Source of the DNA: Planctomycetota bacterium
GTDB lineage: Bacteria > Planctomycetota > UBA1135 > GCA-002686595
NCBI GenBank assembly: GCA_016709875.1
Contig: JADJLZ010000002.1
Location: 682,001 to 746,000, forward strand
Reading direction: 5' to 3'
DNA length: 64,000 bases
Under the pieces are notes generated by a model. That model was not told the origin of the DNA. It searched no databases and saw only the letters and a program-made list of their open reading frames with translations. The position numbers were made by a program, and so were the translations under genes. Positions 26,526 through 35,965 of this stretch are shown here, piece after piece; within the stretch, counting starts at the first letter, position 1; each line of letters begins with the position of its first letter.

Positions 26526-28010
26526 ATGTGCGGATTCATCGGTATCTACGGCCCCGACGGGGTCGACGTGGCGGGCGAGATCTACGAAGGCCTCCTGGCC
26601 GTGCAGCACCGTGGCCAGGACGCCGCGGGCATCATCACCTTCACCGATGCGTTCCACGTGAAGAAGGGTCTCGGCCTCGTGCTCGAGATCTTCAACGAGA
26701 ACAACATGTCGCGCCTGCGCGGCAACCTCGGCGTGGGCCACGTGCGCTACCCGACGGTCGGCGCGAGCCGCAAGGACGACGCGCAGCCCTTCCACCTGAC
26801 GTTCCCGATCGGCGTCGCGATGGCGCACAACGGCAACGTCACGAACTTCAACGAGCTGCACACGAAGCTCTTCCGCTCGAGCGGTACGCGGCTCAACTCC
26901 TCCTGCGATCTCGAGGTGATCCTGTACGTCTTCGCGCAGGCCCTGACCGAGCGCCTGCGCCCCGGCCACCGGCCCAACGCCGAGGACGTCTTCGCTGCGG
27001 TGAAGCGCGTCTACCAGGACGTGAAGGGCGCCTACTCCGTAGTCGCGACGATCCCCGACGTGGGCATGGTCTGCTTCCGCGACCCCTTCGGCATCAAGCC
27101 CTGCGTGCTGGGCGAGAAAGAGACTCCCGAGGGCCACTGGTTCGCGTGCGCGAGCGAGACGACCGTGCTGGACGTCAACGGCTACACGCGCAGCTTCGAC
27201 ATCGACGCGGGCGAGGCGATCTTCATCGGCACCGACCGCAAGATCCAGCGCGCCAAGCTCTCCGACAAGCCGCACCGTCCGTGCATCTTCGAACTGGTGT
27301 ACTTCGCGCGCCCTGACTCGCTGCTCGACGACGTGTCGGTCTACAAGACGCGCGTACGCTTCGGCGAGGCGCTGGCGAAGCAGTGGAAGGACTCGGGCGC
27401 GCCCATGCCCGATTCGGTGATCCCGATCCCGGACTCCTCGCGCGACGCGGCGCTTTCGATGGCGCTCGCGCTGGGCGTGCCCTATCGCGAGGGGCTGGTC
27501 AAGAACCGCTACATCGGCCGCACGTTCATCATGCCCAACCAGGCGGCGCGCCAGAATTCGATCCGGCGCAAGCTGAACCCGATCCGCCTGGAGTTCGAGG
27601 GCAAGGACGTGCTGCTCGTCGACGACTCGATCGTGCGCGGCAACACCGCGCGCAAGATCGTGCGGATGGCGCGCGAGGCGGGCGCGCGGAAGGTCTACCT
27701 CGCCTCGTGCAGCCCGCCGCTCGTTGCGCCCTGCCCCTACGGCGTCGACATGGCCAGCAAGCGCGAGTTCATCGCGGCCAACCTGACCGAGCAGGAGATC
27801 GCGCGCGCGCTGGACGTCGATCATCTCGTCTACCTCGAGCGCGAAGCGATGAACGAGGCCGCGCGCGCGGGCAACCCGAAGATCGAGAAGTTCTGCAACG
27901 CGTGCTTCACCGGCGAGTACCCGACCGGCGACGTGACCGTCGAGCGGTTGCTCGCGATCGAGGAAGACCGCACGACGAACCGCAAAGAGAAGATCTCCTG
28001 CGGCGGATGA
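26526..28010 (+). CDS. purF: Amidophosphoribosyltransferase
   Basis: 494 residues. The start is fixed by ATG-TGC, which places the N-terminal nucleophile Cys at position 2 (MCGFIGIYG) with no long propeptide. The class-II glutaminase domain includes HRGQDAAG and AHNGNVTN. The phosphoribosyltransferase domain has IPIPDSSRDAA and the PRPP loop VLLVDDSIVRGNTARKI. Cysteines in RPCIFE, SPPLVAPCPYG and FCNACFTGEYPT correspond to the four ligands of the 4Fe-4S cluster of Bacillus-type PurF, so the oxygen-sensitive type is expected. It makes phosphoribosylamine from PRPP and glutamine, the first step of purine synthesis. Confidence 0.97.
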   Translation: MCGFIGIYGPDGVDVAGEIYEGLLAVQHRGQDAAGIITFTDAFHVKKGLGLVLEIFNENNMSRLRGNLGVGHVRYPTVGASRKDDAQPFHLTFPIGVAMAHNGNVTNFNELHTKLFRSSGTRLNSSCDLEVILYVFAQALTERLRPGHRPNAEDVFAAVKRVYQDVKGAYSVVATIPDVGMVCFRDPFGIKPCVLGEKETPEGHWFACASETTVLDVNGYTRSFDIDAGEAIFIGTDRKIQRAKLSDKPHRPCIFELVYFARPDSLLDDVSVYKTRVRFGEALAKQWKDSGAPMPDSVIPIPDSSRDAALSMALALGVPYREGLVKNRYIGRTFIMPNQAARQNSIRRKLNPIRLEFEGKDVLLVDDSIVRGNTARKIVRMAREAGARKVYLASCSPPLVAPCPYGVDMASKREFIAANLTEQEIARALDVDHLVYLEREAMNEAARAGNPKIEKFCNACFTGEYPTGDVTVERLLAIEEDRTTNRKEKISCGG

Positions 28011-28123
28011 GCGGCGTGGGATGCGCGCGGCTCGTGCGCGGGATCCCCAGAAGCAGGTAGCGTTTCGACACGGAGCCGTTCGGGCTTTCCATTCCGATCC
28101 CCCAGGCGGATGATCCATCTGCC

Positions 28124-29323
28124 TTGGGACTCTCGACAAGCGTGGCACTCTTCTTCGCGCTCTGCGCGCAAACACCCGCCGCGACGACGCCGAACTCGTG
28201 CGTGGCCTGCCACGCGGAGATCGCCAAGCTCGAGGCGGGCCGAGCGCATGCGCAGGCGGAGATCGGCTGCGTCGCCTGCCACGGCGGCGACAGCGCGCAG
28301 GCGGAGAAGGATGCCGCGCACGCCGCGAGCGCCGGGTTCAGCGGCAAGCTCGGAGCGCTCGCGACCGTCGAGCTGTGCGGGAACTGCCATGCCGACGTCG
28401 CGCGCATGAATCCCTACGGCCTGCCCACCGACCAGCTGGCGCAGTACCGGACCTCGCGCCACGGACAGGGCCTGTTCACCGACCACGACGAGAGCGGCGC
28501 CATTTGCAGCAGCTGCCACGGAGCGCACGGCATCCTCGGGCCCAAGAGCAGCGAGAGCCCGGTGCACCCCACGCACGTGGCGCAGACCTGCGGGAAGTGC
28601 CACGGCGACGAGTCGCTGATGACGGCGCACGGACTCGCTGCGACGGCCCCGGCCGCGTACGCGAAAAGCGTGCACGCGCAGGTGCTCGCGAAAGGCGACG
28701 ACTCTGCGCCGCAGTGCGCGACCTGCCACGGGAGCCACGGCGCGATCCCACCCGGCTTTGGCAGCGTCGCAGCGGTCTGCGGCAAGTGCCACATGCGCGA
28801 GAAGGAGCTCTTCCAGAAGAGTCCGCACGCGCCGCTGGTCGAGACCGGCGACTTCCCGGGTTGCATCGTCTGCCACAGCAACCACGCGATCCAGCCGGCG
28901 GAGCCCAGGATCTTCGAGAGCGTCTGCGGCCTGTGCCACGGGGGCACGCCCGAGGTGCTCGCCAAGCGCGATCGCATCGCCGGGGCGCTCAACTCCTCGA
29001 ACGAACTCCTGGCTGCCCGCGAAGCCGAGCTGCAGGCCGCCGCGCAGCACGGCCTCGCGAGCGACGAGGACGAGCTCTTTCTCGACGAAGCCCGCACGGG
29101 CCTCAAGAGCGCGCGCGTGCTGCAGCACAGCCTCGACCCCGCACGCGTCGAGGAGGTCACGGGTGAGGCGCGCGGGCAGCTCGAAGCGCTGCGCCTGCGG
29201 CTGCAGAAGGAGCGCGACGCGCAGCGCTGGAAGCGCCTCGCGCTGCTGCCCGTGGTCGCCTTCCTGATCCTGATGAGCCTGGGTGCCTGGGTGCGCTTCC
29301 GCCGCCTGCACAGCCACGCCTAG
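28124..29323 (+). CDS. Nine-haem membrane-anchored cytochrome c
   Basis: 399 residues with an N-terminal signal peptide (cut near AQTPA) and a C-terminal membrane helix (about 372-392). I count nine CxxCH sites: CVACH twice, CGNCH, CSSCH, CGKCH twice, CATCH, CIVCH and CGLCH. Many are paired with downstream GxH motifs (HGAHG, HGSHG, SNHAI) that could supply the second axial ligand. The start may be TTG 28124 or GTG 28142. It lies 10 bases before the Rieske gene and so probably replaces cytochrome c1 as the exit of the bc complex, passing electrons from quinol to a periplasmic acceptor. Confidence 0.88.
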   Translation: MGLSTSVALFFALCAQTPAATTPNSCVACHAEIAKLEAGRAHAQAEIGCVACHGGDSAQAEKDAAHAASAGFSGKLGALATVELCGNCHADVARMNPYGLPTDQLAQYRTSRHGQGLFTDHDESGAICSSCHGAHGILGPKSSESPVHPTHVAQTCGKCHGDESLMTAHGLAATAPAAYAKSVHAQVLAKGDDSAPQCATCHGSHGAIPPGFGSVAAVCGKCHMREKELFQKSPHAPLVETGDFPGCIVCHSNHAIQPAEPRIFESVCGLCHGGTPEVLAKRDRIAGALNSSNELLAAREAELQAAAQHGLASDEDELFLDEARTGLKSARVLQHSLDPARVEEVTGEARGQLEALRLRLQKERDAQRWKRLALLPVVAFLILMSLGAWVRFRRLHSHA

Positions 29324-29333
29324 GAGTTCCCGC

Positions 29334-29792
29334 ATGACCGACGAACCCAAGGACCACGCACCGGCTTCGACCGGACCCAGTCGCCGCGACCTGCTCGAGA
29401 GCGCGCTCGGCGCGGGCGCCGCGGTGTGGGCCGCGGGCATCGCCGTCCCGACCGGGATGTATCTCTGGCCGGCGGCCGCGAGTGGTCCCACGAAGAAGTA
29501 CATCGAGGTCGATCCGGCGTCGATGCCGCCGGGCACCGGACGCGTGGTCAGCGAAGGCGGAAAGCCGGTCCTGCTCCTGCGCCAGAAGAACGGCGAGTTC
29601 CGCGCGCTCTCGGCGGTCTGCACGCACCTGGGTTGCATCGTGCACTGGAACGCCGATCAGCAGCAGATCCAGTGCCCGTGCCACGCCGGGACTTTCACAC
29701 CCGAGGGGGCCGTCGTCAGCGGTCCTCCGCCGCGGCCGCTCGCGAGCTATCCGACGCAGATGGTCGCGGGGAAGCTGCGGATCACGATATGA
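29334..29792 (+). CDS. Rieske iron-sulfur subunit of a bc-type complex
   Basis: 152 residues with AGGAGT eight bases before ATG 29334. The N-terminus carries a Tat-type signal anchor (SRRDLLESALGAGAAVWAAG), as Rieske proteins are exported folded. The 2Fe-2S site is CTHLGC and CPCHAGTF, which gives two Cys and two His ligands. The subunit oxidises quinol at the periplasmic face of cytochrome b. The stop codon overlaps the next ATG by four bases, so Rieske and cytochrome b are translated together. Confidence 0.95.
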   Translation: MTDEPKDHAPASTGPSRRDLLESALGAGAAVWAAGIAVPTGMYLWPAAASGPTKKYIEVDPASMPPGTGRVVSEGGKPVLLLRQKNGEFRALSAVCTHLGCIVHWNADQQQIQCPCHAGTFTPEGAVVSGPPPRPLASYPTQMVAGKLRITI

Positions 29793-30928
29793 GCCTGCGC
29801 GCACGAGCGAACGGCTGGTTCGAGCGGCGCTATCCGATGCGCGCGATCCGCGAGGGTCTCGCGCATCAGATGCACAAGCTGCTGCCGCCGCACGTGAGCT
29901 GGCTGCACACGCTGGGCGGGCTGCTGCTGTTCCTCGCCGCGCAGCAGATCCTGACCGGCATCCTGCTGATGGTCTACTACCGGCCGACCACCGAGGACGC
30001 CTACGAGTCCGTGCGCTTCCTGATGCTGAAGGCCTCCTTCGGCTGGCTGATCCGCGGGCTGCACGCCTGGGGCGCGACGCTGATGATCGCCGTGCTCGTG
30101 CTGCACATGCTGCGCGTGTTCATCATGGGCGCGTACAAGCGCCCGCGCGAGCTCACCTGGGTCGGCGGCGTGCTGATCTTCTTCACGACGCTGGGCTTCG
30201 GCTTCACGGGCTACCTGCTGCCCTGGAACCAGCTCTCGTACTGGGCGACCACGGTGGGAACCGAGGTCGCGGCCTCGATCCCCGGCATCGGCCGGAGCCT
30301 GGGCGTGCTGATGCGCGGCGGCGAAGCGGTCGGGCAGGAGACGCTGGCGCGCTTCTACACGATGCACGTGGTCGTGCTGCCCTGGGTGCTGGTGTTCCTG
30401 ATGATCATGCACATCGTGATGATTCGCACGCAGAACCTGGCACCGCTCGAGGCGGTGGGCGAGGAGCGGCCGCTCGACCCGCGCACCGCGGTCAGCTTCG
30501 CGCCGCAGCACACGAGTCGCGAGCTGGTCGTGTTCCCGCTCTTCTTCGCCTTGATGATCGCGGTGGTGATCCTCTTCCCGCCCGAGATCGGCGTGAAGGC
30601 CGACCCGACCGTGACGCCCGAGGGCATCAAGCCCGAGTGGTACTTCCTGCCGACCTACCAGCTGCTGAAGTACCTGCCCAAGCTCCTGGGCCTGGGGCTT
30701 TCGGCCATTCCGCCGCTGCTGCTGCTCCTGTGGCCTTTCCTGGACAGGTCGCGCGCGCGGCGGCCTTCGCAGCGCAAGCTCAGCGTGACGATCGGACTCG
30801 GAGCCTTGCTGCTCACGGTCCTGCTCGGCCTGGTGGGCTACCTCTCCGAGAGCGAGATCACGCTCTTCGGCAAGCACATCCGCTTCGACATGTACGGCGT
30901 ACCCGAAGTCGTCCCCGCTGGCCGGTAG
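29789..30928 (+). CDS. Cytochrome b of a bc-type quinol oxidoreductase
   Basis: 379 residues, both N-terminal (four-helix, two b-haem) and C-terminal parts fused. Haem-binding histidines occur in GLHAWGATL with LVLHML and in MHVVVLPW with MIMHIV. The quinol-oxidation loop reads PEWYFLP, like PEWY in classical bc complexes. About eight membrane helices. The N-terminal RYPMRAIREGLAHQMHKLLP segment resembles the b6-type subunits of Gram-positive and planctomycete complexes. Third gene of the nonahaem cytochrome - Rieske - cytochrome b operon. Confidence 0.95.
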   Translation: MSLRARANGWFERRYPMRAIREGLAHQMHKLLPPHVSWLHTLGGLLLFLAAQQILTGILLMVYYRPTTEDAYESVRFLMLKASFGWLIRGLHAWGATLMIAVLVLHMLRVFIMGAYKRPRELTWVGGVLIFFTTLGFGFTGYLLPWNQLSYWATTVGTEVAASIPGIGRSLGVLMRGGEAVGQETLARFYTMHVVVLPWVLVFLMIMHIVMIRTQNLAPLEAVGEERPLDPRTAVSFAPQHTSRELVVFPLFFALMIAVVILFPPEIGVKADPTVTPEGIKPEWYFLPTYQLLKYLPKLLGLGLSAIPPLLLLLWPFLDRSRARRPSQRKLSVTIGLGALLLTVLLGLVGYLSESEITLFGKHIRFDMYGVPEVVPAGR

Positions 30929-30997
30929 GCGTTCGCTCCGGGTAGGGTCTGTCCCCATCGCACGCGGGATCCCAGACTGTGCGCCCTCCGTAGGCCG

Positions 30998-32161
30998 ATG
31001 CGCGTCCTGATCACCTCGCCCGTCTTCCCGCCCGATCTGGGCGGTCCCGCGACCTATGTGCCCTCGCTCGGGCGTTTCCTCGTCGAGCGCGGGCACACGG
31101 TCGAGGTGATCGCGTTCTGCTCCGACCCCGAGCCCAAGGGCCACCCCTTCCCGGTCAAGGCGATCGCGCTCGGGCCGCTGCCGGTGCGCTACCTCAAGGC
31201 CTTCTTCGCGGTGTTCTCTGCCGCGGGCCGCGTGGACATCGTCTATGTCAACGAGCACCTGGCACTGCTGCACGTGCTCGCGGCGCGGCTGCGCGGCAAG
31301 CCGGTCGCGATCCGCATCATGGTCGACGGCGCCTGGGAGATCGCGCATCGCAAGGGCTGGTGCGACGGCGACGACATCAACGTGTTCCAGACGAAGTCCT
31401 ACGGCTGGAAGGTGAAGCTCACACGCTTGCTCCAGAAGCGCTGGTGGAAGTGGGCCACGCACATCATCGCCTGCTCGGAGTTCCTGCGGCAGATCCTCGT
31501 GCGCAACTACGGCGTGCCCGGCGAGAAGGTGCAGCGCATCTTCAACGCCTACCACGGGCCGGTCGCCGAGTCGGTGCGCGAGACGCAGGCGCAGGCGCGC
31601 GCGCAGCTCGGGCTGCCGCAGGAGAAGCGCTACGTGCTGACGATCTGCCGCCTGATGGGCTGGAAACGCGTCGACGGGATCATCGACGCGCTCGAGGGAC
31701 TCCCAGAGGATGTCGAGCTCGTCATCGCGGGCGACGGCGACATGGAGGAGACGTGGAAGGCGCACGCGCGCGCGAAGGGCCTCGCGGCGCGCACGCGTTT
31801 CCTCGGTAACGTCCCGCACGCTCAGATCCCGCTCTACATCCGCGCCGCGGACGTGTTCGTGCTCAACAGTCTTTACGAGGGCCTGTCGCACACTTTGCTC
31901 GAGGTTCAGGCGCTCGGAACGCCGATCGTCGCGAGCAATGTCTGCGGAAACCCCGAGGTCGTCGAGCAGGGCGTGAGCGGTCTTCTCGTCGATCCACGGG
32001 ATCCCGTGGCACTGCGCAAGGCGATCGCGCGCTACCTCGAGGACAGCGCTTTCGCGCGCGCGATGGTCGAGGGCGGATGGAAGGTGCGCGGGCAATTCGA
32101 CCGTTCCGCGACCTTCGGCGAGGTCGAAACGGCCCTGCAGCGCGCGAGCGGGCGCAGGTAG
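30998..32161 (+). CDS. Family 4 glycosyltransferase
   Basis: 387 residues with the GT-B two-domain pattern. N-terminal MRVLITSPVFPPDLGGPATY is the acceptor-domain glycine loop; the donor domain has ICRLMGWKRVDGIIDAL, VIAGDGDMEE, FLGNVPHAQIPLY and the EGLSHTLLE motif. It transfers a nucleotide-sugar to a glycan or lipid with retention of configuration; the exact substrate cannot be read. It follows the bc operon after 69 bases and is probably separate from it. A 6-bp hairpin lies just after the stop. Confidence 0.9.
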   Translation: MRVLITSPVFPPDLGGPATYVPSLGRFLVERGHTVEVIAFCSDPEPKGHPFPVKAIALGPLPVRYLKAFFAVFSAAGRVDIVYVNEHLALLHVLAARLRGKPVAIRIMVDGAWEIAHRKGWCDGDDINVFQTKSYGWKVKLTRLLQKRWWKWATHIIACSEFLRQILVRNYGVPGEKVQRIFNAYHGPVAESVRETQAQARAQLGLPQEKRYVLTICRLMGWKRVDGIIDALEGLPEDVELVIAGDGDMEETWKAHARAKGLAARTRFLGNVPHAQIPLYIRAADVFVLNSLYEGLSHTLLEVQALGTPIVASNVCGNPEVVEQGVSGLLVDPRDPVALRKAIARYLEDSAFARAMVEGGWKVRGQFDRSATFGEVETALQRASGRR

Positions 32162-32163
32162 GA

Positions 32164-32182
32164 CTTCCGCGCGTGTCGGAAG
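32164..32182 (+). terminator. Small hairpin after the GT4 gene
   Basis: CTTCCG (32164-32169) pairs with CGGAAG (32177-32182) around a 7-base loop, three bases after the GT4 stop. No strong T-run follows (ACTTTCCTC), so this is a weak candidate. Confidence 0.35.
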
Positions 32183-32337
32183 GACTTTCCTCATAGTTCC
32201 TACGCAGGCAGGGCAGTGCCTCCCCCCCCTTCGTCGTATCACCGATATACTTCGAGCCTAGGCATCGACCCGCGCCACGCCGATCGCCTCAGGTTCAGTA
32301 CGTACACCACGCTCGTCACCGCAGGAACCCGCAGCAC

Positions 32338-33900
32338 ATGAGAGTCCTATTCATCGAGGAATACCTGCCCCAGGAGATGATCGGGCTGATGTACCTGTCC
32401 CGCGCCGTGAAGGATGCCGGCCACGAGGCCAAGGCGCTCTTCATCCCGGACAAGGAGTGGCTCCAGAAGATCAAGGACTTCGACCCGCAGGTCATCTGCT
32501 ACTCCGTCACGACCGGGATGCACCTGTACTACGCGGACATCAACCGCAAGGTGAAGGAGGCCATGCCCAACGTGCTCGCGATCTTCGGCGGGCCGCACCC
32601 GACCTTCTCGCCCGAGTACATCGAGCAGGAGGGCATCGACGCGATCTGCCGCGGCGAGGGCGAGGGCGCGATCGTGGAACTGCTCAATCGCATGGAGCAG
32701 GGCCAGTCGATCCACGACTGCCAGAACTTGTGGGTCAAGGAGAAGAGCGGCAAGGTCCACAAGAACGAGGTTCGTCCGATCGTCGAGAACCTCGAGACTC
32801 TCGGCTTCCCCGACCGCGACATCGTCTACGAAGCCGGCGCGATCTACCGCAACACGGACCGCAAGGTCTTCGTGACGCAGCGCGGCTGCCCGATGCCGTG
32901 CTCGTTCTGCTTCCACCACGCCTGGAAGAAGAAGGTCTACAACGCGCGCAACTCGAGCTACGTGCGCAAGCGTTCGGTCAGCCACGTGATCGCCGAGATC
33001 AACGCGGTTCGCGAGAAGTACCCGCTGAAGTTCGTCCACTTCCTCGACGACATCTTCAACCTGCGCAACGACTGGCTGGAGGAATTCGCCGAGCGCTATC
33101 CCAAGGAAGTGGGCCTGCCCTTCGACGCGATCCTGATGGCCAACATGACCACGGAGCGCCACATCGAGCTGCTCAAGAAGGCCGGCTGCGTCTACGCGCG
33201 CATCGCCTTCGAGGCCGCGAGCGACTACGTGCGCAACGCCGTGTTCAAGAAGCACACGACGCGCCAGCAGCTGACCGACGCCGCGGGCTGGATCAAGAAG
33301 TACGACATCCGCTTGGGCTCGCTCAACATGCTCGGCGGCCCCGGCGGCACGATCGAGGACGAGTTCGACACGGTGCGGCTCAACATCGAGTGCAAGGTGG
33401 ACCACCCGCTGATGTCCCTGATGCAGCCGTACCCCGAGTTCGACATCGCGGACATGACCAAGAACATGGGCTACGCGGTTTCGGGCTACGACGACTTCCC
33501 GGTCAAGTTCAACCGCACGACCTCGATCCAGTTCGACAACAAGGCCGAGGTCGAGAACCTGCACAAGCTCTTCCCGCTGATCGTGCGCTTCCCGTGGATG
33601 ATGAAGTTCGCGCCGCGCATGATTCGCTGGAAGTGGGCCACGAAAATCTACCTCATCTCCTACATGCTCTGGTCGGAGTGGATGGTTGCCGAGCAGGCGA
33701 AGATCTACTCCAAGGCGCAGGGCCTGAAGGGTCCGCGCTACTGGGCGCCGGTCGACTTCGCGCATCGCCTCAGCACGAAGGGCGTGCTGCGCGTGTACGA
33801 GGTCGTCTTCGCCAAGTACGTCGACCGCTTCCTCTCGCCGCGGCAGACGCGCATCGCGCTGCAGATGGGCGACGAGCGCGTGGTCTCGCACATGGACTGA
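32338..33900 (+). CDS. B12-binding-domain-type radical SAM protein
   Basis: 520 residues. The N-terminal flavodoxin-like domain (about 1-140, FGGPHPTFSPEYIEQEG, CRGEGEGAIVELLN) is cobalamin-binding-like without DxHxxG. The radical SAM core has CPMPCSFC (C184, C188, C191), HFLDDIFN and LGGPGGTIEDEF. The C-terminal 170 residues have hydrophobic patches and many Trp/Tyr, suggesting a membrane-facing part. Codon use is strongly biased to AAG/GAC/CTG, and 176 bases of leader with a TATACT hexamer at 32246-32251 precede it, so it may be well expressed. Substrate unknown; lipid or glycan modification is the usual setting. Confidence 0.88.
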   Translation: MRVLFIEEYLPQEMIGLMYLSRAVKDAGHEAKALFIPDKEWLQKIKDFDPQVICYSVTTGMHLYYADINRKVKEAMPNVLAIFGGPHPTFSPEYIEQEGIDAICRGEGEGAIVELLNRMEQGQSIHDCQNLWVKEKSGKVHKNEVRPIVENLETLGFPDRDIVYEAGAIYRNTDRKVFVTQRGCPMPCSFCFHHAWKKKVYNARNSSYVRKRSVSHVIAEINAVREKYPLKFVHFLDDIFNLRNDWLEEFAERYPKEVGLPFDAILMANMTTERHIELLKKAGCVYARIAFEAASDYVRNAVFKKHTTRQQLTDAAGWIKKYDIRLGSLNMLGGPGGTIEDEFDTVRLNIECKVDHPLMSLMQPYPEFDIADMTKNMGYAVSGYDDFPVKFNRTTSIQFDNKAEVENLHKLFPLIVRFPWMMKFAPRMIRWKWATKIYLISYMLWSEWMVAEQAKIYSKAQGLKGPRYWAPVDFAHRLSTKGVLRVYEVVFAKYVDRFLSPRQTRIALQMGDERVVSHMD

Positions 33901-33922
33901 GCGGGACGCGCGCGCGGCCCGC
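33901..33922 (+). terminator. Hairpin after the radical SAM gene
   Basis: GCGGG (33901-33905) pairs with CCCGC (33918-33922), with a GC-rich interior able to pair further, followed by TATTTCT. It begins at the base after the stop codon and touches the end of the convergent esterase gene. Confidence 0.4.
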
Positions 33923-35904
33923 TATTTCTCGAACGTGTCCGTGCGGAAAGGCCCCGCGGGCAGACCGGCTGCGTTGAAGAGGTTCACCGCGCAGGCCTCG
34001 CACCAAGCGAAGCGCACGTAGAGCGGTTCGGGCACCTTCGCGCTCGTCAGCACGACGCTCTCGCCGTCGATGCGCGCCTGGGCGAGCTCGAAACGGCCGT
34101 CCTTGCCCGCGAGCGTGAACTCCGCCGGAGCTCCGCCGCGCGCCACGAGGCCCTGCGCGTGCGTGAAGGAGACGCGGATCGATCCAGACTCGACCTGCGC
34201 CTTCGAGAAGGTCGGACCGCAGCACTCCAGCTGCGTGTGGCCGTACGTGCGCGCCAGCGCGAGCAGCGCGAGGCGGTGTCCGACGCTCTGCTTGTCCAGC
34301 GGGTGGATGTCGGTCGTGTTGCCGATGTCCATCGTCACGGCCATGCCGCAGTTGGGCAGCTCCTCCGCCGTCGCGCGCTGCGACTCGCGCAGGAACCCCG
34401 AGGCGCCGATGTTGTCGCCGTAGCCGAAGGGCGCGATCTGCACCATGTAGAAGGGGAAGTCCCCCTGGCCGAACTTGGCGCGCCAGTCGCTGATCATCGC
34501 CTGCAGCAGCGCCGCGTAGCCGCGCGCGTCGTAGCGGTTCGACTCGCCCTGGTAGAACAGGGCTCCGCGGATGCCGTAGGGCAGGATCGGCGCGATCATG
34601 CCGTTGTAGAGCGTGCTCGCGGTGTTGGGCCCAACCGCGTTCGAGTTCGGCAGCGCAGGCAGCTCGGAGAGCGCCTTCCCGACGCGGTAGCCCCAGGCAC
34701 CCGAGAGCGACCGTGAGCTGGCCTCGTCACCGGCGGGGAAGATGCGCAGCTCCTCGGGCTTGCCCGAGAGTCCACCGTAGCCACCGGTGTCGAGCACACG
34801 GATCGTGATCTCGTGCATGCCTGGGCGAACGAGCTTCGCGGGCACGTGGTAGCTGCGCGGCGTGCCCCACGCGCCGGCCTGCTCCATTCCGCCGATGCGT
34901 TCGCCGTCGAACCAGGTCGTGTCCATGTCGTCGATCGCTCCGAGCTCGACGACGAGCTCCTTGCCGGCCCATTCGGCGGGAATCTGGAGCTGCCTGGCGA
35001 GGAACAGCACGCCGTCGAAGTTCGCGAGCTCACCGGTCCACAGTCCCGGCTGCTGCATGCGTTCCCAGCCTGCAGGTACGCCGTCCTGCGTGGCCGCGAC
35101 CACGGGCTGATTCGAGTCGTGCGCGGCACCCAGCTTCGCGAACCACTCCGCGAGTGCCGACTGGGCCTTGCGCTCGGCGCCCTGCGGATCGAGCGCGACA
35201 TCGGTGAGCCAGGCGAGGTCGTGCCCGTACTCGGGGAAGCGCCCCAGCGCACCCGCGCTGGTCCAGGCCTGGGCCGGTGTGCCGCCCCAGTTGACGCCGA
35301 TGAGTCCGACGGGAACGTTCAGTTCGCGCTGGATCTCGCGGCCGAAGAAGAAGCCGGTGGCGCTGAAGTGCTGCGCGGCGTCGCTCGTGCTCGCGAGCCA
35401 CTGCCCGACGCAGTCCTGGGCCGGACCCGCGGAGACCGTGTTGCGCACGTCGAAGTAGCGCAGCTGCGGGATGTTTGCGCTCTGGAGCTCCTGCTTCCAG
35501 TCGCGCACGCCCGTGTAGCCGTCCAGGGGCGCGACTGGCATCTCCATGTTCGATTGGCCGCCGCAGAGCCAGACCTCGCCCGACCACAGATCCGTGAGTG
35601 TCTTCGAGGCGGCACCGTTCTCGCGGAATTCGAGACTGTGCGGCCCGCCGGCTCCGGGTGTGCGCACCTTGGCGTGGAAGGCGCCGTGCTCGTCGGCGCT
35701 GCACGCGACGGGCTGCGCGAGGAAGTCGCCGCGGATCTCGATCTTCGCGCCGGGCGCGGCCCAGCCCCACAGCGCGACTTCGCTCTCGCGCTGCAACACC
35801 ATGTGGTCGGAGAGGATCGCGGGCAGCTTGATCTGGGCCGCAGCGCTGGCGCAGACGAAGGAGAGCACAGCGGCGGATGCGGCGAGAGAGCGGTGGAGGT
35901 TCAT
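33922..35904 (-). CDS. Sialate O-acetylesterase-like SGNH hydrolase
   Basis: 660 residues with a signal peptide (cut near SAAAQ, residue 23). N-terminal beta domain with LPAILSDHMVLQRE and WGWAAPG, then the SGNH/SASA esterase signature WLCGGQSNMEMPV near 110 containing the nucleophile Ser, block III-like VGLIGVNWGGTPAQAW, and the late DIHPLDKQSVGHRLALLAL with the catalytic His. A jelly-roll insertion lies in the middle. The family removes O-acetyl groups from sialic acids or plant polysaccharides and is frequent in polysaccharide-degrading planctomycetes. Extracytoplasmic location is expected. Confidence 0.9.
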   Translation of the reverse strand: MNLHRSLAASAAVLSFVCASAAAQIKLPAILSDHMVLQRESEVALWGWAAPGAKIEIRGDFLAQPVACSADEHGAFHAKVRTPGAGGPHSLEFRENGAASKTLTDLWSGEVWLCGGQSNMEMPVAPLDGYTGVRDWKQELQSANIPQLRYFDVRNTVSAGPAQDCVGQWLASTSDAAQHFSATGFFFGREIQRELNVPVGLIGVNWGGTPAQAWTSAGALGRFPEYGHDLAWLTDVALDPQGAERKAQSALAEWFAKLGAAHDSNQPVVAATQDGVPAGWERMQQPGLWTGELANFDGVLFLARQLQIPAEWAGKELVVELGAIDDMDTTWFDGERIGGMEQAGAWGTPRSYHVPAKLVRPGMHEITIRVLDTGGYGGLSGKPEELRIFPAGDEASSRSLSGAWGYRVGKALSELPALPNSNAVGPNTASTLYNGMIAPILPYGIRGALFYQGESNRYDARGYAALLQAMISDWRAKFGQGDFPFYMVQIAPFGYGDNIGASGFLRESQRATAEELPNCGMAVTMDIGNTTDIHPLDKQSVGHRLALLALARTYGHTQLECCGPTFSKAQVESGSIRVSFTHAQGLVARGGAPAEFTLAGKDGRFELAQARIDGESVVLTSAKVPEPLYVRFAWCEACAVNLFNAAGLPAGPFRTDTFEK

Positions 35905-35965
35905 GGGGACGCGCGGGAGGGGGGCCGTGGCGGTAGGACTGCGTGCCGGAGCGCAGTCTACGGCC

